Below the pieces are notes generated by a model that made no database searches, had not been told where the DNA came from, and saw only the letters and a program-made list of their open reading frames with translations. A stretch of DNA of 64,000 bases from JABDMH01 sp050298535. Its GTDB lineage: Bacteria > Bacteroidota > Bacteroidia > Chitinophagales > Saprospiraceae. The DNA is taken from NCBI GenBank assembly GCA_050298535.1, contig JBNKUI010000026.1, positions 42,243 through 106,242 on the forward strand. The letters run 5' to 3'. A program made the position numbers and the translations under genes. Every line of letters starts with the position of its first letter. The stretch's first letter is position 1. This document shows positions 44,613 to 53,081 of the stretch, one piece after another.

Positions 44613-45527
44613 ATGAATAAAATGCGGGAGGAGCTTAAAGATTTTTTAAATCTTCAAATTCATCGAGGTTACGTCCATTACGAAGTTGTTGATGAGTATA
44701 GTCAGGATGATTATCAAAGATATCTCATCGAGTATCCTGGCTCAGAGAATGACGTCATAAGAGCCTATCTATTTGTACCTAAAAGGGAAGTAATAGGATC
44801 AGTGCTGGTGCACCATCAGCATCATGGAAATCGTGCCTTGGGAAAGAGTGAAGTAGCAGGCTTACAGGGTGATCCCTACCAGGCATTTTGTCCGGCTTTG
44901 GCTGAGCGAGGTATTATTTCTCTGGCCCCGGATTCGATTTGTTTTGAAGATAGAAGAAGTCCCGAAGCACTTTCCACCAGGGATCCGGATGATGAATGGC
45001 TTCAGCACTATAATGAAATGGCTTACCGATTACTGAGGGGCACTACACTGATGAAGAAAATTGTGGAAGATTCGAGTGTGGGTGTTAGTCTGCTTTCTCA
45101 GTTAGAAGATAAAAGTAAAAGTAAGATTGGTATTCTTGGCCATTCCTATGGAGGCAATACCGTCATTTTTCATACTCCATTTGACGATCGTATTCAATTT
45201 GCCTGCACGAGTGGGGCAGCATGTACCTACCGAACCAAGTTTGAAAACCAGACAGGTATTGAGATGGCAGAAGTGATTCCGGGATTTACCGAAAAATATG
45301 ACATAGATAATTTGTTCGGCCTCATCGCACCGAGGAACCTTCTCATTGTCGCAGGCACAGATGACAAATATGCTCAGGACGCAATGACATTATTTCAGGC
45401 GACTCATGATGTCTATAAGCGTGAGAAAGCTGCAGATGCCGTCCAGTGTCAGATCTTTGAGGGTGGACATGGGTTGGATGCTGATAGGTTCCACTTTATT
45501 TTGGAGTGGTTTGAGCAGAAATTATAA
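44613..45527 (+). CDS. Alpha/beta-hydrolase (dienelactone hydrolase-like)
   Basis: 304 residues, no signal peptide. The nucleophile elbow is ILGHSYGGNT (GxSxG), the catalytic His is in FEGGHGLDADR, and the oxyanion region is VHHQHHGNRALGKSE. Overall order (signature strands IGSVLVHHQHHG, then LAPDSICFEDRRSPEA) fits the DLH/acetyl-xylan-esterase-like branch. Cleaves esters; since the previous gene encodes a secreted propeller, both may belong to polysaccharide breakdown, but this product would be cytoplasmic as read. ATG 44613 is the start; an in-frame ATG exists three codons later. Confidence 0.85.
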   Translation: MNKMREELKDFLNLQIHRGYVHYEVVDEYSQDDYQRYLIEYPGSENDVIRAYLFVPKREVIGSVLVHHQHHGNRALGKSEVAGLQGDPYQAFCPALAERGIISLAPDSICFEDRRSPEALSTRDPDDEWLQHYNEMAYRLLRGTTLMKKIVEDSSVGVSLLSQLEDKSKSKIGILGHSYGGNTVIFHTPFDDRIQFACTSGAACTYRTKFENQTGIEMAEVIPGFTEKYDIDNLFGLIAPRNLLIVAGTDDKYAQDAMTLFQATHDVYKREKAADAVQCQIFEGGHGLDADRFHFILEWFEQKL

Positions 45528-45576
45528 TGGATAATGGAAGGAAGACTATAAGTCTCCCTTCTATTCTACTATCCTA

Positions 45577-45762
45577 TCAGATGCCGTAAAACTCTTTCAA
45601 AAAATCAAATCCACAGGGATGAGAGATTCTTTGAACTGCAGCTTGCATGCTGGAGTAATCCGGTTTGCGAGCTGCGGGCATGGAGCCTCCAACTTGGGCA
45701 TTCATGTGATCTGCTACCTGGCTGGCCTGTACTTCAATTGACTTAGATGCTAATTTTTTCAT
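45577..45762 (-). CDS. 61-residue peptide with a GG-type leader pattern, unknown
   Basis: Short minus-strand gene beginning MKKLASKSIEVQASQVAD and containing QVGGSMPAARKPD, then ISHPCGFDFLKEFYGI to the stop. The helical, charged first ~25 residues followed by a Gly-Gly and a different 35-residue tail resemble bacterial double-glycine leader peptides; a single Cys occurs in the tail. There is no modification or export gene next to it, so the assignment as a secreted or modified peptide is inference. Convergent with the hydrolase gene and divergent from the FG-GAP gene. Unknown family. Confidence 0.45.
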   Translation of the reverse strand: MKKLASKSIEVQASQVADHMNAQVGGSMPAARKPDYSSMQAAVQRISHPCGFDFLKEFYGI

Positions 45763-45884
45763 GACTAATATTTTATTGGTTTTGATACTTATTAGATCTG
45801 ATCAATGACTTATTACCGACGTGCTGATTTTTTTTGAAAAAAATATCGATTAAGAGATATGGGAGGATTTCTATCTTTAGGAGT

Positions 45885-47840
45885 ATGGGTATTTTGCTAA
45901 AAGATTCAATGTACGCTCCGTTGCGCCTGCTACTTTGTCTACTTATACTCAGTAGTGAAAGTCATGGACAGAATCTGGAGCGTATCTCGTACAATAATCC
46001 GGATTTGATCAGTGATCTGGGTGTGGGACTGTGGGCTTGGCCTTTACCTATGGATTATGATCAGGATGGGGACAACGATTTGGTTGTATCATGCAGGGAT
46101 GTGCCCTTCAGTGGATTGTACTTTTTTGAGAATAAGGAAGGTACTGCATTTCCGGCCTTCGAACCACCAGTCAGGATCGGAGATCCGATCAAAGACATTC
46201 AGATGTCTATTGTGGATGGCAAGCCGCGATTTCTGAAGCCTGGACAGGAGCTAATGGGGCTCATCACAGGGGAAACCAAGGAATTATTCGATCCCACCAT
46301 TTTTGGTGAGTTACACGAGAAGATTCGCTTCAATCAGTGGAAGTATGTAGACTACGAAAATGATGGGGACTTAGATATCGTGGTAGGTATACAGGATGGT
46401 GCCGACTATGGATGGGACAATGCCTTTAACGATGAGGGAGTATGGGTGAATGGTCCGCTGCATGGTTTGGTCTACTTGGTCGAAAATGAGGGAGGAAGGT
46501 ATCGAATGAAAGGAAAAATTGAGGCAGGAGGCAGTCCGATTGATGTCTATGGGGCCCCATCCCCAAATTTTGATGACTATGATAATGATGGTGATCTGGA
46601 TATTATTTGTGGTGAATTTTTGGATCGTTTTACCTGGTTTGAAAACATCGGTACAAGGGAAAATCCTCAATATGCTAATGGGAAATTCCTGATGAATGGT
46701 GTTGATACGCTTAAGATGGATCTGGAAATGATTATTCCTGTCTCTATGGATTGGGATCAGGATGGAGATATCGATTTAATTGTGGGCGATGAGGATGGCC
46801 GGGTAGCTTTTGTAGAAAACACGGGGCGTTTGGACATGGGGATGCCTGTGTTTGAACATCCCAAGTACTTTAAGCAAAAAGCAGCTGACTTGAAATTTGG
46901 AGCCTTGGTGACACCCTTTAGTGTAGATTGGGATCATGACGGGGATGAAGACCTGATCTGTGGGAATACAGCCGGTTATATCGGTTTTATTGAGAATGTA
47001 GGAGGGGGTGAAAATCCTGTTTGGAAAAATCCGGTGCTATTGACGGCAGATGATGAAATCATCCGTATCCAGGCGGGATATAATGGCTCGATTCAGGGCC
47101 CCTGTGAAGCTAAATGGGGATATACAACACTTTCAGTAGCCGATTGGAACCACGATGGCTTGCAGGATGTGATGGCCAATTCTATTTGGGGTAAAATAGT
47201 GTGGTTTGAGAATATTGGATCCAGGGGTAATCCTCAACTAGCGGCTGCTAAAGAGGTGAGAGTAGACTGGGAAGGTCCACCACCCAAACCGGATTGGTTT
47301 TGGTGGACGCCGGCTCCCAAGGCGCTGGCCACGCAATGGCGAACGACACCAACTGCTATCGACTGGAATAAGGATGGATTGATGGATCTGGTGGTGCTTG
47401 ACACCGAAGGGTACCTGAGTTTTTACGAGCGTAAGCAAGAGGGAGGAAGAACCCTATTAAAACCGGGTGAAAGGATTTTTTACAGTGCAAATGGTAGGTA
47501 TGACCGAAAAAACAATAAAATCAGCGATGAAAATGGTCCGCTACAGCTGAGTGAAGCCCTCCATGGCAGTAGTGGCCGTCGAAAGCTGGCTTTTGGGGAT
47601 TGGGATGGAGATGGTGATATCGATATGATTGCCAATGGTATTAATGCCGTATTATGGGAAAATGTCAGGACATCTGAAGGTAAAGTCTACTTTGAATTTA
47701 AAGGGGATTTGTTGGATAAAAAGCTGGCAGGGCATACCACCAGTCCCACATTGGTTGACTGGAACAAGGATGGTGTCCTGGATCTACTAATAGGTGCTGA
47801 AGATGGATTCTTTTATTATTATAAGCACATACTTAAATAG
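45885..47840 (+). CDS. Secreted FG-GAP/VCBS-repeat protein
   Basis: About 651 residues. The open frame reaches a TTG at 45834, but ATG 45885 (or 45909) gives a compact signal peptide (MYAPLRLLLCLLILSSESHGQ). The mature chain holds nine Ca-binding-like loops of the type DYDQDGDNDLVV, DYENDGDLDIVV, DYDNDGDLDIIC, DWDQDGDIDLIV, DWDHDGDEDLIC, DWNHDGLQDVMA, DWNKDGLMDLVV, DWDGDGDIDMIA and DWNKDGVLDLLI, the hallmark of a beta-propeller of FG-GAP repeats. Cell-surface or periplasmic. It is the first gene of a three-gene run: the subunit-3 and GMC genes follow within 8 and 2 bp. Confidence 0.92.
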   Translation: MGILLKDSMYAPLRLLLCLLILSSESHGQNLERISYNNPDLISDLGVGLWAWPLPMDYDQDGDNDLVVSCRDVPFSGLYFFENKEGTAFPAFEPPVRIGDPIKDIQMSIVDGKPRFLKPGQELMGLITGETKELFDPTIFGELHEKIRFNQWKYVDYENDGDLDIVVGIQDGADYGWDNAFNDEGVWVNGPLHGLVYLVENEGGRYRMKGKIEAGGSPIDVYGAPSPNFDDYDNDGDLDIICGEFLDRFTWFENIGTRENPQYANGKFLMNGVDTLKMDLEMIIPVSMDWDQDGDIDLIVGDEDGRVAFVENTGRLDMGMPVFEHPKYFKQKAADLKFGALVTPFSVDWDHDGDEDLICGNTAGYIGFIENVGGGENPVWKNPVLLTADDEIIRIQAGYNGSIQGPCEAKWGYTTLSVADWNHDGLQDVMANSIWGKIVWFENIGSRGNPQLAAAKEVRVDWEGPPPKPDWFWWTPAPKALATQWRTTPTAIDWNKDGLMDLVVLDTEGYLSFYERKQEGGRTLLKPGERIFYSANGRYDRKNNKISDENGPLQLSEALHGSSGRRKLAFGDWDGDGDIDMIANGINAVLWENVRTSEGKVYFEFKGDLLDKKLAGHTTSPTLVDWNKDGVLDLLIGAEDGFFYYYKHILK

Positions 47841-47847
47841 TTTTGTT

Positions 47848-48408
47848 GTGAATCGTAGGAATGCAATTAGGTCTTTTTCCCTGGCAGGTAGCCACATCTT
47901 ATTTCCATCTATTTTAGGTGGTTTTGTGAGTGCCTGTCGAAGTAAGTCAGAGAAGATAGGAGAAGGCTCTGACCCCCTATTTTTTAATCAACCCACCTTT
48001 ACAATGGTCCAGGAAATTATGGATCTTATAATTCCCCGCACAAATACTGCGTCTGCTTCAGAAGTAGGTACTCATTATTTTGTCGACGAAGTCTTTGCAA
48101 AATGCATGGATGCGGCTCAACAGCAGTCAATTTTGGAGGGAATAAACGCTTTTCTCCCAGAATTTAATGCAGCAAATGATAAAGAAGAATTAATGAGTCT
48201 GACTGATCAACGTGCATTTTCCGGAGATGAAAAATATCGGTGGTTTATACCACTAAAACAATATACATTGATTGGATTTTTTACCTCTCAGGAAGGCGAA
48301 ACAAGAGCCAGTAATTATGTGGCGGTTCCCGGAGACTATCAGGGTGATGTACCCGCTGATGAATCAACTTTAAATCTCGGCCTGACGGGCTTACGATACT
48401 ACCTTTGA
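47848..48408 (+). CDS. Gluconate 2-dehydrogenase subunit 3 family protein, copy 2
   Basis: 186 residues from GTG 47848 (VNRRNAIRSFSLAGSH), 7 bp after the FG-GAP stop. The leader NRRNAIRSF is twin-arginine-like, matching the copy at 10.1 kb, and the core IIPRTNTASASEVGTHYFVDEVF corresponds to its IIPKTDTPSASEVGVPEYID. It ends with VAVPGDYQGDVPADE. Serves as the exporting small subunit for the GMC enzyme encoded 2 bp downstream. The larger in-frame start at 47794 overlaps the FG-GAP gene and is rejected because it lacks the twin-arginine N-terminus. Confidence 0.88.
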   Translation: MNRRNAIRSFSLAGSHILFPSILGGFVSACRSKSEKIGEGSDPLFFNQPTFTMVQEIMDLIIPRTNTASASEVGTHYFVDEVFAKCMDAAQQQSILEGINAFLPEFNAANDKEELMSLTDQRAFSGDEKYRWFIPLKQYTLIGFFTSQEGETRASNYVAVPGDYQGDVPADESTLNLGLTGLRYYL

Positions 48409-48410
48409 AT

Positions 48411-50117
48411 ATGCAGACTTATAATATTCTTGGAAAAGGAACCACAGAAAATACCTATGATGCTATAGTCGTGGGGTCGGGCATGACCGGTGGCATCGCA
48501 GCAAAGGAATTAACTGAGCGTGGCTTAAAGACACTGGTATTGGAGCGAGGTCGGATGGTCGAGCACATTAAAGACTATCCCACTGAAAATACAGATCCCT
48601 GGAATGTGCCATTACGAAATCTGGTTCCTGAAAAGGAAAAAGAGGATTATGAAATTCAGAAAACACTGTATTTATTCGGCCAGGACATTAAGCATTTTTT
48701 AGTAAAGGATAGTGATCATCCGTATATTCAAAAGAAGCCATTTAATTGGTACCGTGGCTACCATATGGGCGGTCGATCCTTGTTGTGGGCGAAGCATACC
48801 TTTCGACTCAGTGACTTTGATTTCACAGCCAATGTCCGCGATGGAGTAGGAATTGATTGGCCAATCCGCTATGCGGATATAGCTCCCTGGTACGATCATA
48901 TAGAGCGATATATTGGAGTCAGCGGTAGTCGAGATGGACTCGCCCAATTGCCGGATGGTGATTTTCTACCCCCCTTTCCCATGAATGTGTTTGAGAAGCA
49001 TTTAAAGAAGCGCATCAAAGAGGCATTTGCAGAACGTGATTTGATCATAAGCCGGATGGCAATTTTAACCCAGGAACACAATGGTAGAGGAAAGTGTCGC
49101 AATCGGAATCTTTGTCATCGAGGTTGTGTTTTTGGAGCCTATTATTCCAGTAATTCGGTTTCACTGCCCGATGCGGCTAAAACGGGTAATCTGACCATTC
49201 GGCCATGGTCCATTGTGGAGCGATTGATGTATGATAAAGAAACAAATCGCATACAAGGTGTTCGAGTCATCGATGCTGAAACCGGTGAGCAGACCGAATT
49301 TTTTAGCAAAATAATTTTTCTAAACGCCTCCACACTGGGAAGCACACAAATTTTATTGCAATCTACCACGGAAGAGTTTCCCAACGGTCTTGCTAATTCT
49401 AGTGGAGTATTAGGCCATTATCTTATGGATCATCATGCTCATGTGGGAGCAACGGGTTCCTTTAGTGGATTAAAGGAGTTCTATTATTTCGGACAGCGGC
49501 CCGCCAGTGTATATATTCCCCGATTTGTCAATGTAAAAGAGAATGATCGGGATTATCTCCGGGGTTTCACCTTTGAAAACTATACCAGTCGGTCTGATTG
49601 GAGACGCGGTTTTCACCAACCTGGAATAGGTGCAGAGTGGAAAGAGGCACTTAGCAGACCTGGTAATTGGAATGCCTTTTTCGAAGCATACGGGGAGACG
49701 CTACCCAATATTGAAAATAATGTCAGGTTAAGCCCAGATCAGCAGGATAAGTGGGGCCTCCCGCTTTTGGAAATTGATATGGTGTATGGAGACAATGAAA
49801 TGAAAATGCGCGAAGAAATGCAGTCCAGTGCGATTGAAATGTTGGAGGCAGCAGGATTGGAGGGTGTTTCAGGATTTGATAATGGACCTGTGCCGGGATC
49901 TATTATTCATGAAATGGGTACCGCCCGCATGGGAAATGACCCTAAATCCTCCGTTCTAAACAAGTGGAATCAATCCCATGATATACCCAATTTATTTGTG
50001 ACAGATGGTTCTTGCATGACTTCATCTCCACCGCAGAATCCATCACTGACCTACATGGCATTGACGGCCCGAGCCTGTGACTATGCTGTTAAGGCGTTGA
50101 TGGATGGGTCTATCTGA
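48411..50117 (+). CDS. GMC-family FAD oxidoreductase (sugar dehydrogenase large subunit), copy 2
   Basis: 568 residues from ATG 48411. The FAD fold AIVVGSGMTGGIAAKEL, the Cys-rich CRNRNLCHRGCVFGAYYSSNS and the C-terminal HEMGTARMGNDPKSSVLN with PPQNPSLTYMALTARA give a complete GMC active site (His and Asn). Clearly paralogous to the enzyme at 8.4 kb but diverged over the middle. It ends the FG-GAP/subunit-3/GMC run and is convergent with the membrane redox operon, 2 bp between stops. Periplasmic with TAT export through its small subunit. Substrate unknown. Confidence 0.93.
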   Translation: MQTYNILGKGTTENTYDAIVVGSGMTGGIAAKELTERGLKTLVLERGRMVEHIKDYPTENTDPWNVPLRNLVPEKEKEDYEIQKTLYLFGQDIKHFLVKDSDHPYIQKKPFNWYRGYHMGGRSLLWAKHTFRLSDFDFTANVRDGVGIDWPIRYADIAPWYDHIERYIGVSGSRDGLAQLPDGDFLPPFPMNVFEKHLKKRIKEAFAERDLIISRMAILTQEHNGRGKCRNRNLCHRGCVFGAYYSSNSVSLPDAAKTGNLTIRPWSIVERLMYDKETNRIQGVRVIDAETGEQTEFFSKIIFLNASTLGSTQILLQSTTEEFPNGLANSSGVLGHYLMDHHAHVGATGSFSGLKEFYYFGQRPASVYIPRFVNVKENDRDYLRGFTFENYTSRSDWRRGFHQPGIGAEWKEALSRPGNWNAFFEAYGETLPNIENNVRLSPDQQDKWGLPLLEIDMVYGDNEMKMREEMQSSAIEMLEAAGLEGVSGFDNGPVPGSIIHEMGTARMGNDPKSSVLNKWNQSHDIPNLFVTDGSCMTSSPPQNPSLTYMALTARACDYAVKALMDGSI

Positions 50118-50119
50118 AT

Positions 50120-50956
50120 TTACTCAGCGCACATGGCCAAGTCACCCTTCATCCAGTAAGGATGCAGTCTGGCAAGTTGTTCCGTGGGGTTTGTATACAA
50201 CACGAGCCAATCATCCTGGCGCTCCAGCTGACCACAAATCTGAATTTGATCTGCCACATAGGGTAGTATGGCTTTGTTGATAGGGTTACCCATCGTATCC
50301 ACTACAAGCACATAGTTTTTTTCTCCGGACTCATTTTCGATTTTGAGAACGGGTGGAATGCCCCCGCTAATACAACGGACCGCACAAGATCGGTGGATTT
50401 TCCCGTACCCGGGTTTCATTACTCCAAAGGCACATTTTGGATCATAGATCTCTCCCTGAAGGGTCTGAAAGCCCAAAGATTCCTCTTTAATTTCATAGTT
50501 AGTCCCTGCTCCTAACTTCAGAATCGATGCTTCACCATTAGTGAGCTCCAGTAAGGTTTTTTCTTGGTCGTAGATGAGGGTCCCTTCCAGACGAGCCTTT
50601 GATCCATTAAGATCCGCTAATTGAAGGTCACGGGATATATGTTCTTTGAAAGCGTTTTCGGCTCCCATTTTTCCAAATCCAATCAACAAGATGCTTTTTA
50701 ATTGATCTGACTCATCGTCCTGTATCTTAAGCATAGGTACTGGAGTCATAAAAAGGGTGCCTTCTAATGCAGTGAGAGCTCCCAGTTCAAAGACTCCTTT
50801 TGCGAAGGGTTTTTGGAAAAGAACCAAGAGGGCACTCACGAGAAGTATCAAACTCAGAATAGCGTATATAAAATGCCTGACTTTTTTCTTATAAAGGTCT
50901 GGCATCTCAGCTTGCCATCCAATGTAGAATGATTGATTGTGCGTGTCATTGTTCAT
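50120..50956 (-). CDS. Membrane-anchored Cys-rich protein of the Rieske redox operon
   Basis: 278 residues with one membrane helix at residues ~27-50 (HFIYAILSLILLVSALLVLF), then a soluble domain. The conserved-looking segment CAFGVMKPGYGKIHRSCAVRC ISGGIPPV holds three cysteines and a His, with further Cys near the C-terminus (QICGQLE, LAMCAE), suggesting a metal or disulfide site. I do not recognise the family by name. It is the last gene of a four-gene minus-strand operon and starts 12 bp after the ferric-reductase/Rieske gene, so it is likely an accessory part of that complex. Confidence 0.72.
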   Translation of the reverse strand: MNNDTHNQSFYIGWQAEMPDLYKKKVRHFIYAILSLILLVSALLVLFQKPFAKGVFELGALTALEGTLFMTPVPMLKIQDDESDQLKSILLIGFGKMGAENAFKEHISRDLQLADLNGSKARLEGTLIYDQEKTLLELTNGEASILKLGAGTNYEIKEESLGFQTLQGEIYDPKCAFGVMKPGYGKIHRSCAVRCISGGIPPVLKIENESGEKNYVLVVDTMGNPINKAILPYVADQIQICGQLERQDDWLVLYTNPTEQLARLHPYWMKGDLAMCAE

Positions 50957-50968
50957 GGTGTCATTTTA

Positions 50969-51994
50969 CTAAGACGTGATTAGAGCAGGAATGCATTCGG
51001 TTCCTTCCGGGTGAGGATTGATGTTAACCAGCACTTTATTATTTTCAATTTTGACATCATAGGTTTCTATTTTTTCATCGAATGGCGGTGGAGATTGACC
51101 ATTGTGTGGGAGATATTGGTATCCATGCCATGGACAGGTAATACATCCATCCACAATTTTTCCCTCTCCTAGCGGACCATGTTGATGTCGACAAATATTA
51201 CTTACGGCCGATACTTTTCCATCATATTTAAAGACAGCAATATTCTCTCCCTCTACGAGTACAATCTTTGCTCTCTTTTCAGGTATCTCATCGAGATTGC
51301 AGACTTCTACAAATGGATTGGCACGGCTTTCTGTAGCTTCTAAATTTTTAAATGCAGCCAGTAGGTGAAGGGTGATGATTGAAATCAATCCAAAAGCGTA
51401 AATGAAGATTCGACCCCAACCCGTCTCCGTTTGCATCGAACCTAATACTACATGTCCTATTAATAGCGCATATGCCAAATAAACCAACATGTGCAGTGAT
51501 TTCCAAACTTTCGGAGATAAATTCTTTAGCCAAAAATCGTGGCTGGTTGATGCCATTAAAAAGAGGATGCCGAGTGCAAAAAATCCCAGAACCTGAAAGG
51601 GAAAGTTTATTAAACTGTTGTAATGTAAGTTTGAGGTAAAAAGCGACAACAATGGATTAACATTTCCCAGAGCATGAAATTGAATTAGATTGAAGATACC
51701 ATGAATCAGGGCAATTAAGAACATACTGACACCCAGATGTCGTCGATTATAGAGTAGTGGTAGAAATTTGTCATTCAATCTGGACAGCGGACCTATGCAT
51801 AAAATCACATGTAACATCAGGAAAGCAAGGGTTCCTGTGGCTCGAATAATTAGCGTTTCGATTGTTATATCGGGGGAAAATAGAAGTTGAAATAGAACAA
51901 ACAGAACCAGATAAAGCACCATTAAGTAAATCATAACTTTGTCGTATGATTTCTTCTGCGGGTTCCATTGTACTAATTGATATCCGACGGCCAT
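50969..51994 (-). CDS. Ferric-reductase-like membrane domain fused to a Rieske 2Fe-2S domain
   Basis: 341 residues. Residues ~20-220 hold six membrane helices of the ferric-reductase-like/MsrQ type, with heme-ligand candidates His in FLMLHVILCIGPLSRL, RRHLGVSMFLIALIHGIF and WKSLHMLVYLAYALLIGHVV. Residues ~230-335 form a Rieske domain with CRHQHGPLGEGK and CITCPWHGYQY, the two Cys-x-His clusters binding the 2Fe-2S. Electrons would pass between the membrane hemes and the cluster. The C-terminus is on the side of the Rieske domain and lacks a further domain. The gene is third in an operon of four; two tiny membrane proteins precede it (gap of 6 bp). Confidence 0.92.
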   Translation of the reverse strand: MAVGYQLVQWNPQKKSYDKVMIYLMVLYLVLFVLFQLLFSPDITIETLIIRATGTLAFLMLHVILCIGPLSRLNDKFLPLLYNRRHLGVSMFLIALIHGIFNLIQFHALGNVNPLLSLFTSNLHYNSLINFPFQVLGFFALGILFLMASTSHDFWLKNLSPKVWKSLHMLVYLAYALLIGHVVLGSMQTETGWGRIFIYAFGLISIITLHLLAAFKNLEATESRANPFVEVCNLDEIPEKRAKIVLVEGENIAVFKYDGKVSAVSNICRHQHGPLGEGKIVDGCITCPWHGYQYLPHNGQSPPPFDEKIETYDVKIENNKVLVNINPHPEGTECIPALITS

Positions 51995-52000
51995 GATTAC

Positions 52001-52165
52001 TTATTCTTCGGAGTGATTAACAGATTTTTCAGAAGGTTCCTGAAATAACTCTTGCTGTACAACCGTCTCAGGTGTCCCCATTACAGCCAGGATGAATATT
52101 ATGGGGAGTATGATAGCCAGAATGATCCATATTATTCTATGCTTTTTTCGTAGTGATGGGATCAT
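52001..52165 (-). CDS. 54-residue single-helix membrane microprotein
   Basis: ATG 52165 to TAA 52001. A basic N-terminus (MIPSLRKKHR) precedes a single helix (IIWIILAIILPIIFILAVMG), then a hydrophilic tail ending QEPSEKSVNHSEE. It sits between the 63-residue protein (6 bp upstream) and the ferric-reductase/Rieske gene (6 bp downstream) with no gap, so it is translated as part of the operon and is probably a subunit or assembly factor. No family recognised. Its size puts it below usual gene-calling cut-offs, so the context is the main support. Confidence 0.7.
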   Translation of the reverse strand: MIPSLRKKHRIIWIILAIILPIIFILAVMGTPETVVQQELFQEPSEKSVNHSEE

Positions 52166-52171
52166 GGTTGT

Positions 52172-52363
52172 CTATTTATTCTTTATTAGCAATGGCCAAA
52201 GTGCAATGGATGCTGGGAGTAAAAGTAATCTTAACTTCCACCCAGAGTTGACCATATTGCTATCTATTCTGTCTGCGCCCTTCAGGACAAACCATGTACC
52301 ATAGAGGAGACCTACCAGGAAATATGTAAGCAGAAAATAGATGAAGACTTGCGCAACTACCAT
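52172..52363 (-). CDS. 63-residue two-helix membrane microprotein
   Basis: First gene of the four-gene redox operon. ATG 52363; helix one VVAQVFIYFLLTYFLVGLLYGTWFV, an exposed stretch GADRIDSNMVNSGWK, then helix two LRLLLLPASIALWPLLI ending in KNK. Both termini would face the same side. The short gaps (6 bp) to the following two genes show co-transcription. The neighbours point to a membrane redox complex, but the role of this peptide is inferred only from context. Family not recognised. Confidence 0.72.
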   Translation of the reverse strand: MVVAQVFIYFLLTYFLVGLLYGTWFVLKGADRIDSNMVNSGWKLRLLLLPASIALWPLLIKNK

Positions 52364-52510
52364 GTAATGAAATTTGTGAATTACTCTTATAATTTATGAA
52401 ACTTGCTACATTTTATACCCACTCAAAATATTAGGTAGTACTTGATGGAGTTTTTTCCAAGAACTGTAAGTGAAAAACGAATGGCTTAAGCCTCACTACC
52501 CATCCGTATT

Positions 52511-52927
52511 CTATTGAACAGATGGATTTCTTGGTTTGAGAGTATCACGAATCGTATCGATGGGTAATTCCGAAAAATGTATTCTCAATAAGACCACAGA
52601 TAGGATGAATACCGTCATTCCCAGACCAAAAAGAAGACCGCCATCTTGTTGTACCACAATACCCAGAATGGTCAAGTGGAAAAAGATGGCACCCGAAATC
52701 ACACCCAGAGACAGCAAGGCCCCGACGGCACGAGTGGGTCTGTAGAGGAGAAGTACGCCGGTGATTAATTCCATAATCCCAATCCCAATGCGACCCCAGG
52801 GTTCCATACCGATGGTAGTGAAAATATATACGGATTCCGGAGCAGCGGTGAACTTAAAGTAAAGTGTCTGTAAAAGGATGGTGGCAACTATGAGACTGAG
52901 GATTTTGCTGATAGGTGAAGTTTTCAT
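52511..52927 (-). CDS. DoxX-family membrane protein
   Basis: 138 residues with four hydrophobic segments. The N-terminus ILSLIVATILLQTLYFKF corresponds to the first helix, IGIGIMELITGVLLLYRP to the second, and the last two segments follow; this is the DoxX pattern (Phe/Gly-rich helices with RP after helix 2). Second DoxX protein in the window, but not paired with an oxidoreductase. Monocistronic. Function unknown; inner membrane. Confidence 0.85.
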   Translation of the reverse strand: MKTSPISKILSLIVATILLQTLYFKFTAAPESVYIFTTIGMEPWGRIGIGIMELITGVLLLYRPTRAVGALLSLGVISGAIFFHLTILGIVVQQDGGLLFGLGMTVFILSVVLLRIHFSELPIDTIRDTLKPRNPSVQ

Positions 52928-53081
52928 TTGAAAATCATTTTAATGTAATGGGAATTCGCCCGATTTTTTGTTTACATCGTAAAATTAAAGCCAACGGTAC
53001 AGTTTAAATGTTACGCAGGTAACAAGTCATCGATTTTCTGGAAATCTATAATTTGATGGATCTAGGTTCTGGGAACCTCGG

